Shown here: in pieces, positions 23,901-32,943 of the stretch
Position numbering within the stretch: position 1 is the first letter of the stretch
Layout: every line of letters begins with the position of its first letter
Source of the DNA: Panax quinquefolius
Lineage: Eukaryota > Streptophyta > Magnoliopsida > Apiales > Araliaceae
Direction: 5' to 3'
DNA: 64,000 nucleotides
NCBI GenBank assembly: GCA_020205615.1
Contig: CM035170.1
Location: 7,000,311 to 7,064,310 of the forward strand
The notes under the pieces: model-generated
What the model saw: the letters and a program-made list of their open reading frames with translations, nothing else
Told to the model about the DNA's origin: nothing
The model's database searches: none
Made by a program: the position numbers and the translations under genes

Positions 23901-23980
23901 CATACTTTCATATTCATTCATATATATCATAATCAAATCATATATAAATAGGAATAACATTCACATGCTTATTCCCGACA
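20923..23980. mobile_element. 3.06-kb solo LTR inserted in Athila pol
   Basis: GAATC at 20918-20922 and 23981-23985 flanks the insertion. Removing it with one TSD joins the Athila frame across the site (LNKDS, then KLPVIISSALTSF), which confirms both borders. On the minus strand it starts TGTCGGGAATAAG and ends ACTAATA; on plus it starts TATTAG and ends CGACA. No second LTR or internal region is present. It has a 12-G run at 20955-20966 in a TCTAGAGGGG context seen in some plant copia LTRs. The family is not identified with confidence and orientation is uncertain. The frames inside (22557-22850, 23390-23716) show no recognisable domain. Confidence 0.82.
23296..23455. repeat. Three-unit 55-bp tandem repeat
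   Basis: Units start with AGACT at 23296, 23352 and 23407 and contain AGTGTAGTCTACGATCCTTG and a GGCTTCG block. CTACGATC-type words are also scattered through 23100-23700, so the array is part of a wider degenerate repeat. Confidence 0.8.
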
Positions 23981-24187
23981 GAATCTTTATTTAAAAATGC
24001 GTACCTGAGATGTTCTGAAAGTGGTTTTAATTCAAGTTCTGGAGGTGTCTCAAGAGATGGCTTTAATTTTGCTGAGGATTCTCCAGCTTTTGTCAATGGC
24101 TCGACAGGTGTTCTGAATTTTTAACTTGTGGAGTGGTATTGATATTGCACAAGTTAAATCAAGTTCCTCGTCCTCCAAATCAAATTT

Positions 24188-25060
24188 TCAAAGAATTACA
24201 CTCCTCAAAGGTTCATCATCCACTAGACTCTGTACTTCATCATTTATGACCTGATCCACCAAATCAACCAGGAAACATTCATCTTCCTTTGCAGGAAACT
24301 TCATGGCTTTGAAGACATTAAAGGTGACCTCTTGATCATGAACACATATAGTGAGTTCCCCCTTCTGCACATCTATCAAAGTCTTTCTTATGGCTAAGAA
24401 TGGTCTCCCCAGTATGATTGGTATATTTTTATCTTCCTCGTAATCCAAAATGATGAAGTCAGCTGGAAAGATAAATTTGTCCACTTTCACCAATACATCT
24501 TCAACAATTCCTCGTGGGTATGTGATGGATCTGTCACCTAACTGCAATGAAATGTTTGTTGGCCTTGGAGCCGGTAACCCCAACTGATTGAACAATGATA
24601 AGGGCATCAGATTGATGCTTGCCCCAAGATCACACGAATATTTTTCAAAATTTATCTTCCCGATTGTACACGAAATTGTGAAACTGCCCGGATCCTTCAG
24701 CTTTGGAGGTAATTTTTGTTGAAGCACTGCACTGCATTCTTCTGTCAAGGCCACTGTCTCAAACTCGTCTAATCTCCTCTTCCTTGACAACATGCCCTTC
24801 ATAAACTTTGCATAGCTTGGCATTTGTTCCAATGCCTCGGCGAAGGGTATGTTAATCTGCAGCTTTTTAAATACGTCCAAGAATTTGTTGAACTATTTAT
24901 CTTCCCTCTGCTTATTCAATCTCTGTGGATACAGAACTTGAGGGTGAATTGGTGGTACTGAACTCTTAAGCTTCTCCTCTGAACCTGCTTTATCTTTCTC
25001 TTCCTGCTGAACCTCAGAATTTTTCAGACTTCCTTTCTCAGCATTTTCCTGCTCTGCCTT
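24188..25060 (-). pseudogene. Athila protease and gag-protease junction
   Basis: The frame at 24188-24880 (230 residues) includes FAEALEQMPSYAKFMKGMLS, EECSAVLQQKLPPKLKDPGS and the protease signature CDLGASINLMPLSLFNQLGL, in which DLG is the usual Athila form of the aspartic protease motif. VDKFIFPADFIILDYEEDK and IPIILGRPFLA follow, with normal spacing. A stop at about 24895 (EDK then TAG-type stop before FNKFLDVF) separates it from the Lys/Glu-rich gag end at 24900-25060. GC-rich sequence at 25055-25110 lies within gag. This is the best preserved part of the element. Confidence 0.88.
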
Positions 25061-25239
25061 GCGCGGTCGCGCGGCACCCCCTTGTAATTCATGCGTGGGC
25101 GCGCAATACTCAGTTCCTGCAACATTTTTCCCAGACCTTAATGTAATCGCTTGACACTGTTCATTCCCTTCTCTTCGTGGATTTGCTTCTCCTGGGGCCT
25201 GTTGTTAAGCATGTTCGCCATTTACCGTATCTGAGTTTC

Positions 25240-26438
25240 CAGATTCTTAATAGCCACTGCTTGGATTTTGATCATAACCTCTGTATTCGCCATGTATTTC
25301 ATTATCATCTCCTCCATTTCTGATTTCTTTTCTTGCTGAGGTTGAGCTAGAGTGTGATGTTGTTGTTGTTGAGAAAATCCCAGCGGAAAAGGTGGTCTAG
25401 GAGTAAACTGTGGCTGCGCTGGCTGTGACTGAAATTGTTGATTTGTATGAAACTGATTCTATTGATTCCCTTGGTTATTTGACCAACTGAAGTTTGGATG
25501 ATTACGGTTGTTAGGGTTGTATGTGTTCTGAAACTGACCTTGGTCTTTTCTGTAATTGCTCACATCTTGTCTGCATCTCTGAGTGATAAACATTGATCCG
25601 TCATCGAGTGTGACCCATATGATTTCACATAATGAAAACAATTGTTTTCACTTTACTCTCGGCCAATGAATCTATTTTCTTTGTCATAGCTGCCATCTGT
25701 GCCGACAACTGCGTAATAGCATCCACTTCCAACAAACCTGCAACTTTGGGTTGTGGCCTCCCAGATGTAGGATTTTGAAAATCATTTGATGCCATTGTCT
25801 CGATAAGGCTATAAGCTTCATAATAGCTCTTTGCCCATAATGCCCCTCCTGCAGCTGCATCTACAATAGGTCTCGACTGTCATCCCAATCTATTGTAAAA
25901 CGTGTTGATCACCATCCAATCTGGCATACCATGGTGCGCACACTTTCATAGCATCTCTTTGTATCTCTCCCATGCTTCGTAAAAGGATTCACCTGTTGTT
26001 GCTCAAACTGAGAGATTGATGTTCTCATTTTCGCAGTCTTAGCCATTGGGAAAAACTTGGCTAAAACTTCTGTGCTAAGTCCTCCCATGTAGTTATAGAT
26101 CCTGCTGGCAAAGAATGAAGCCAACTTCTTGCTTTATCCCTCAATGAGAACAGAAACAGCCTAAGTCTGATAGCATCCGCTTTAACCCCGTTGTATCTGA
26201 ATGTGTCACATATTTCAATAAACCTCAACAGATGTTCATTCGGATCATCTGTGGCGGCACCCCTAAACTGTACCGAATTCTGTACCATCTGAATAGTGCC
26301 CGTTTTTATCTTGAATGTATTAGCTTCTATCGCTGGTCTGACTATGCTGGACTGTAATCCATTAATATTAGGAATAGAATATTATCTCAGAGCCCTATGT
26401 TCCTCTCTTTGCTCTTCTCTTTGTCCCTCGGCTGCCAT
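25240..26438 (-). pseudogene. Athila gag
   Basis: An ATG at 26436-26438 starts MAAEGQREEQREEHRALR, followed at once by a stop. The same frame then continues through the frame 26061-26288 with FRGAATDDPNEHLLRFIEIC, RLRLFLFSLRDKARSWLHSL and SITTWEDLAQKF, the retrotransposon gag core that forms the virus-like particle. The frame 25909-26124 is its frameshifted continuation (FFPMAKTAKMRTSISQFEQQ). The rest (25240-25900) is Gln- and Asn-rich and broken. Family call is strong; not translatable as read. Confidence 0.87.
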
Positions 26439-26682
26439 ATTAGATGTAGTACCCTCTAACTGTGCTTGTAAATTTCTACGAACACTCACTTTCTAACCTC
26501 TCCCGTTTATGTTGTCCTGAGCAGGTGTTAAGTCAGGGTTGGATGACCGCGTGCGCATAAAAATTTATACAAGTTCCTGAAACACAAACAAAAACAAAAA
26601 TGAAAATGAGATAAGATTAGATTTGTCTAAGTCATACAATATAGCTTAAAACTAATGATAATAATAAAAATTTAAACGCCTT

Positions 26683-26700
26683 TCCTCGGCAACGACGCCA
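26683..26700 (-). other. Athila primer-binding site (tRNA-Asp)
   Basis: The minus strand reads TGGCGTCGTTGCCGAGGA, close to the tRNA-Asp site TGGCGCCGTTGCCGGGGA used by Athila elements. It lies six bases after the LTR end. Both changes are C-to-T or G-to-A transitions. The 240 bases between this site and gag hold no gene. Confidence 0.88.
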
Positions 26701-26706
26701 AAAACT

Positions 26707-26991
26707 TGTTACCTCTTTTTTTAGTTCTAACAAAAGAGCTCTAACTCATGCAAGCATACATGTGTCAACAAGTAATACATAGTAAGTAGAGTATCGATCC
26801 CACAGAGAAAGTTATCTAATTTAAACCATTATGCATCAATTAAATCACTATATTTATATGCTTAAACTACTGATTATAATTACGAATTACTCTAATTGCA
26901 AATAACGACTAAATCGAGAATAATAAGATAATAAATCAAATCTGAAAATAATGGGATCTTAACTTCATTTAATACTTCATCTAATTACCAC
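26707..26991 (-). repeat. Athila 5' LTR, left piece
   Basis: It starts on plus with TGTTACCTC (element-sense end GGTAACA) and is cut at 26991 by the Tekay array. Its last five bases, ACCAC (26987-26991), are the array TSD; the LTR resumes at 47469. Confidence 0.88.
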
Positions 26992-27228
26992 TGTAAGACC
27001 CCAACTTATTATTAATGAAATTTAATTTTCTCTATTTATTATTTTGAAATAGTAAGGGTTGATTTGATTAATGTGGATAGTTATGGGTAAAATACGCAAA
27101 TATTTCAAAATAAGCAAGTGGTTATAAAATATTCATTGTTGTTTGGAATATTCGTTTGGTGGTGGAATATTAAATGCGTCAGAAATATTAGTACTACTAC
27201 TGGTAAGAACCATGTGTGTGGGCCCCAT
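26992..27228 (+). repeat. LTR stub: first 237 bp of element D 5' LTR
   Basis: TGTAAGACCCCAACTTATTA and the following bases match the heads of LTRs c and d. The LTR stops at GGGCCCCAT where LTR a begins (TGAAGACCCC), so it appears to be the part of D's 5' LTR left of B's insertion. Confidence 0.82.
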
Positions 27229-29867
27229 TGAAGACCCCAAATTATTAATAAATGAAATTTATTTTCCTCTATTTATTATTTTGAAATAGTAAGGGTTGAT
27301 TTGATTAATGTGGATAGTTATGGGTAAAATACATGAAATATTTCGAATAAGCAAGTGGTTATAAAATATTCATTATTGTTTGGGAATATTCGTTTGGTCG
27401 TGGAATATTACATCCGTTTTGGAATATTAAATGCGACTACGCTTGATCTTTGTGGGCCCATAACTTGAGCGATTGGATGAAGAAAAGCGACAAATATAAG
27501 TTGTTTATAAATAACTGGCGTAGTTATTACAGATAATCTTGTTGGAATACCGGTGGTTAAAACACACTAATACGCCGCGTTGTTGAGCAGTAGCACGCAG
27601 GTATTGCACCAATTATTGATTCTTACGTGAAGGCACTACTCAATAATTTTTACGATAATTACTTGTTCGATATTTTATTTTATTGATTCAATAATTGTTG
27701 CGTTGATATTTTATATTCTTTGTTGTTTCAATAATTGTCATTACACATATTTTTTATTATCGAAGCAATAATTCATATTATCTGAATAATATTATTAGAT
27801 AACATTATTGGCAATGTCTAGAAAGTTACATACAAGGAGAGGTTTGGTCACATAATTGCGGCCAAAGAAGGAGAAATTCTTATTGGAAAGCCCCTGCTTT
27901 CCTGAACTGCACTCGTTGTCAATAATGTGATTCACGTAATATTATTTGTGAATAATTAATTATTGATTTATATGATGAGGAAAATATTGATTTTATGTGG
28001 ATATAGATGGAGAAAATTTTTAAAATGACAATTGTTGAAAATTAATATTTTATCTTTTTCGATAAAATAATTCATTTAAATATATTATTTTAATAATATA
28101 TTAACTAGGTGATATTTTACAACGAATGTGGGATATATGAGTATCTGAGGAGGAAGAGTATTTTTGTTGCAATAAATGTTTAAAACATGTTAAACATGTC
28201 GGTGGACCCCATTTCTTGGTTGAAATTTGATTATAGCACGTAAAATTGTCCGTATGTGGATTTGGTCAATTTACATTTGGAATTTGGAAAAACTTTCTTA
28301 CGCAAAGTTGTAGAGAATTGAATTTCTTATAAAAAGGTGCGAGATTCAATTTTCCGATAAAATGGCTATTTATTATGAATTATTGAAGTTACAAGTTAAA
28401 ATAATTGATTTTTGGAAGTTTTATTTATTTTATTAATAAAAACGTTTTTTATATGTTGTGGGCATATTTAACATGTGCATGATGGTGAATTCAGATTCAA
28501 GATGTGGGCGTATGAATTTTGTTTATATAATATTATTATATTCAATTTTACTTTTAGTGTTCTAGCAATTTTCTATAAATAGGGTGCTTGGGTTAGAATT
28601 GAAAATCACACCGAAAATGAAGTTTTCTCTCTATATTATCGGCGTATTCTTGTGAGTATTTTGAGTATACTTTGAGTATTGCTATCACGGTGCAAGTTCA
28701 AGTCATAGCCTATATCCTGTGTTTCAACTAAAGTCTTGTCTTTCGAGGTAAGGGATGTTATTTTCTTCTCAAATGATATTATTTCTTCAATATCATTATG
28801 ATGAAATATTAGTTGGAACTTTTATCAAATTTGGAACTTTTTCATGTAAGGTTACTATTCATGAGTTACTTATTCATGAGTTACTATTCACGAGTTCTTA
28901 TTCACGAAGTACTATTCAAATGAAGCGTGAAGATGTTTTTTGGGAAATTTCTATCTTTTGTTGTTGAGAGTTACTATTCACGTATATGATCTTATTCACG
29001 TGATCTGGCACTATTCATAGAAAAATAAAATTTCTTCTTTTTGTCCAAAATATCTATTCGGATACTAGCTTTGATTGTATCCATGTTTTGATCATTCTTG
29101 AATTTTACACCCCTATGATTATTTTTGAGGTATTTTTGGGCGTGGATAAAACAAAGTACGAATCCTTAATCCTTAATCCTTAATCCTTGTCATTTTGTTT
29201 CCTTTTGGATTCGTTTCTTTAAAAATATTTTCATCATCTTGAGTCTTAAATGATGATATTATGGAATATCTTTGGCTTGTAGTGTGAAGATGAATATTTG
29301 ATTCGGATGTATATTGATTGATGTTACGAGGATAAAGGATGAGCGATGAACTTTTAAATTCATACATAGAAGATAGTAGTTTGCATTCTCTACTTAACTC
29401 TTTCTAATGAATTATTATTTCATTGCGAATATTGATTTAAAATTTGTTGTCTATTGTATTCTATTAGATTTTTTCTGTTGAAGACTAATGATAATTTGTT
29501 GTATATTATCTTAGTCATAATATTCTTTACTGGGCTAGTTGAGCTCACCCTTTTCCTTTTTGTTCCATTTTTCTTCTCAGGAGGCGAGAATGTAGCGAGT
29601 ATTAGTCGGGGTATGGAATGAAGGTTCTAGAGAGAGTTATTTAGTAGTCCTCACAATTTTTGTAAAATAATCTATAAATAATTGCGATGAGGATTTATTT
29701 GGGTATGTATATTGTCTAGAAGACAATAATTGTATTTAAACTCACAGTATATATGTTGTCGTATTTTGCACGACAAATGTATTAATAAAGTTGTAGTTAT
29801 TTCTGTACCATGTATTTGGCGACTCAGAATGGGTTGGATGGAATGGACCTATTTTGGTGGCGTCACA
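27229..29867 (+). repeat. Element B 5' LTR (LTR a, subfamily III)
   Basis: It starts TGAAGACCCCAAATTATT (one base short of the usual TGTAAG) and ends GGCGTCACA, followed by the primer site. It contains TATA at about 28573-28582, donor-like GAGGTAAGGG at 28745-28754, TTACTATTCACGAG-type repeats (28853-28925) and a CCTTAAT run (29163-29187). It has only one GAATATCTTTGG unit where its partner LTR b has three. Confidence 0.88.
28571..28582 (+). promoter_or_regulatory. TATA box of LTR a
   Basis: TTCTATAAATAGGG is conserved at the matching place in LTRs b, c, d and G (about 34308, 38816, 46200 and 62728). Transcription would start roughly 30 bases downstream, just before the TTTTCTCTCTATATTATCG block. 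Confidence 0.7.
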
Positions 29868-30046
29868 GTTGGTATCAAAGCTTTGGGATATGATCTCTGG
29901 CGAAGATCAGGGAATAGAACTAGGAGGGGAGAGACGAGTAAATCCTTCGCTAGTGTGTCCTACCTAAGCTTATTTGTTAGTTGGTTAGTATATAGGGATA
30001 TTATGTGATATATTGATTTCCTTAATTAACCCTTGTTTTATGACAG
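28748..30046 (+). promoter_or_regulatory. Putative leader intron of element B
   Basis: Donor CGAG|GTAAGG at 28748 and acceptor CTTGTTTTATGACAG ending at 30046, nine bases before the gag ATG, would remove 1,299 bases: the rest of the LTR, the primer site and the leader. TTAAC about 20 bases before the acceptor could serve as branch site. Inference only; see findings. Confidence 0.4.
29870..29881 (+). other. Primer-binding site of element B (initiator tRNA-Met)
   Basis: TGGTATCAAAGC lies two bases after the LTR end, identical to the site of element A. Confidence 0.88.
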
Positions 30047-30055
30047 TATTTGAGA

Positions 30056-31250
30056 ATGTCGAATGAGAATATTAACAGTGGAGTAAATGAGACCGTGGAG
30101 ATGCCTGTACTTACCAACGAGGAGAACGTGCAACAGGCTGGCAATGTACCTCCTGTGAACAACACCACTGAGCAGATGATGAACGAGGGGATGTTTAGAA
30201 GCTTTTTGCGATTCATGCAAAATCGAGACGAGGAGACTTCGTGTTCAAAATACTGAGGAGAAATGATAGCAATTCACGGGTGGTCACAACCCAAGCGATT
30301 CAAAGAGTTGGAACCACCGAGTGCAGGAAAGCGGATCCGATTAAAGGCGAGACGTGGGTCAAACAAATTACCAAGATATTCGATGTCTTGGGATGCACGG
30401 AGAAACGAAGGTTCCATTCGCTACTTTTATGTTCCGTGGCGAGGCAGATTACTGGTGGGAATCTGTGAAGCGTACCCATCTAAATTGCACTTAGCATGTC
30501 ATGGGAGACGTTTGAAAGCAGTTCAATGACAAGTACTTCCACGAAATTATTAGTCGTATGAAGGAAGTGGAGTTTATTAGACTGGAGCGAATAACATGGC
30601 GGTGTCCCAAAGATCTGGCGAAGTTCGCGGAGTTATCGTGTTTGCACCTCATTTGGTGGAGAATGAGGAGCGTATGACGCGGATGTTTACGAGAGGTTTG
30701 AAACACGGATACGTCGAGATCTCATTTCTCATAAATTTTCTCTCTATTCAGATGTTGTCAACATGGCTCAGTTGTTAGAGCGAGATAACGAGTACGTTCA
30801 ACCGAGGGACCATAACCAGGATCATACCGAAGATAGTAGTCAACAAAATAGCGATAACCAGCGGAGAAAGAAGAATACAGACAAAGGCGGTAACCACTCT
30901 GGTGGTAATCATGGCCATAAAAATAGAAGAAGCGAGTCGGGAGGAGATTTTAAAAAGAAGAGATTCAACAACGACCATTTGAAGACATCAACGCCAGTAG
31001 CAACTAGTTCCAAGGGAGGAGAAAGACCACCGGTCGTATGTTACAAATGCGGGAAAGAGGGACATATCAGCCTAAACTGCCCACAACAGTTTAAGGTATG
31101 CTATAATTGTGGAAAAGAAGGACATATCGCCGAGATTATGACGATATCAAAACCCGAGTCAAGCGGGAATGGTGACTCAAAAGGATGTCCCGTAAAAGTC
31201 AAAGTCAACGATTCTGGAAGAGCGTTTGTCGTGGCCACCAAAATCTGAAG
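30056..31250 (+). pseudogene. Element B gag
   Basis: An ATG at 30056 starts MSNENINSGVNETVEM. The frame breaks at about 30250, 30500 and 30700. Frames 30241-30468 (TWVKQITKIFDVLGC) and 30763-31248 carry on. The latter holds a basic region and two knuckles: CYKCGKEGHISLNC is intact, CYNCGKEGHIAEIM lacks its last Cys. There is a single gag copy here, unlike element A. RNA packaging and particle formation are the family roles. Confidence 0.85.
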
Positions 31251-32730
31251 AACCCGAACGAAGTTAGCACCGGGTTAGTTAATTATAAATTCTTGCGAAG
31301 TTTATACCTTACTAGATATCTGGGTTCTACCCATTCTTTTATCTCTCTTGCTTGCGCTCAAGGTTTGAACTTGACTACGGAGAAATTAGACTTTGACCTA
31401 TTTATGGAGAATCCGTTAGGAGAAACTTTCATTACATCCGTTGTTTAGAAATCTTGCTTGATTCAGTTGGCACTATCACATTACACATTAACCTTATTTC
31501 TATAGAGATATTTGCTTTTGATGTGATTTCAAGGTTAACTACTCATCATGCCGAAATTGATTACTTTAATTAAGGTTGTTGGTTTTTCATATTCCTAAGC
31601 AACACTGTTATTCAATTCAAGCAATCAAACTATTATAGTCAAACATTTTCATATCAAGCCATGAAGTCATTCGTTTATTACGGATGTCAAGTTTTCTTAG
31701 TCCATGTTATGGATTTGAATAAAGACACGTCAGATTTGAATAATATTCCTGTTGTTATTAATTTTTCTGACGTATTTCTTGAAGAATTTCTTGGCTTACT
31801 CCCAAAGCCTGATATTAAATTTTGTATCGACTTTGAACCCGGTACAAAACTCATTTCTAAAATCTCATATCGAATGGCTCCTATTGAACTTCAGGAGTTA
31901 AAAATTCAACTATAGAATTTGGTACCTGAGCCTTTATCTGGTGACTTCCTTTGTGGAATGCACCGCCGCATCTCCGTAGGGGACACCATATTAGATGCGA
32001 TAGTAAAGCCGATAGGTGTCATTGTAACGTCTTATCCAAGGTTGGGATATGAGTCACGATTGAGAACAACCTAAGTCGGTAATCGAAATACGTAGCTTTC
32101 TAGGCTTAGTTGGTTATTATCGGAGATTCGTTGAAGGATATTCTCGAATCCCTATTCCATTAACGCAGCTGACTCGTAGAGATACAAAATTCGAATGGAG
32201 CAAGGAATGTGGGAAGAGCTTCGAAGAACTCAAGAGGAGACTCATTTCAACACATGTTCTGACCATGCCATCCTGAAAAGCGAACGTGGTAGGCGGCGTG
32301 TTGAGTAGAAGATCGTGATACAAGACGAAAGTACGATATTGTCAAAGACTCATTTCGTATAATTTACAAATAATAGAGATGGAGATGAAAACTCTAGGTA
32401 CCCATGTGATGATATACGAGTATAATCGATTTTAATCGATAAAGTTAAAGCTATTCAAGATACACACTGGAGCTGATGAATTTGAAGAAGGAGGTGCAAG
32501 AAGTTGTTATTTCAAAAGCGAGAATCGGTGAGGTGAGGAAAGCTCAAACCTTCGATTTAATAATCCATTTGAAATTCTCGATCGAATAGGAACTGTGGCC
32601 TATAGACTCGTTTTATCGCCAAGTATGACGCGTGTTCATAACGCTTTTCACGTATCGATGTTACGTAAATATGTGGACGACCCGAACTACGCTATGAGTT
32701 AGAACCGGACGAGATAATCAGAGACTTAAC
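31251..32730 (+). pseudogene. Element B pol remnant with large deletions
   Basis: Protease sequence (GSTHSFISLACAQGLNL, out of frame with its active-site Asp codon), the linker (31661-31915) and only the last part of RT ([18 protein letters not shown] near 32095-32150) are present. RT motifs with the catalytic Asp pair are missing between about 31915 and 32065, replaced by about 150 bases not clearly related to pol. RNase H is deleted at 32269-32278, the integrase core near 32505-32525. The integrase C-terminal part resumes near 32540. Not functional. Confidence 0.8.
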
Positions 32731-32923
32731 GTACGAGGAGGTACATGTCAAGATCTTGGATAGGAAAGAACATGTCCTATGTACCGAGGTTATACCACAA
32801 GTTAAAGTTTTGTGGAGAAACCATGCTATTGAAGAAATGACATGGGAGTTGGAAACGGAAATGAAAGCGAGGTATTCTCATCTTTTCAAACACACAGTGC
32901 GTCGTCCAATTTCGAGAGACTGA
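32731..32923 (+). pseudogene. Element B chromodomain, open to its natural stop
   Basis: Translation gives YEEVHVKILDRKEHVL, then VIPQVKVLWRNHAIEEMTW and ETEMKARYSHLF, ending at TGA 32921-32923. It is the best preserved chromodomain in the window, with the aromatic and acidic positions of the Tekay type visible. It is detached from a working integrase by the upstream deletion. The polypurine tract follows at about 32931-32942. Confidence 0.85.
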
Positions 32924-32943
32924 AATTTCATAAGGAGGGAGGT

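Noticed and set aside
29163..29187. CCTTAAT tandem run resembling a telomere repeat
   Set aside because: The unit is CCTTAAT, not CCCTAAA, and only three or four units occur, at the same place in each subfamily III LTR. It is an LTR feature, not a telomere tract.
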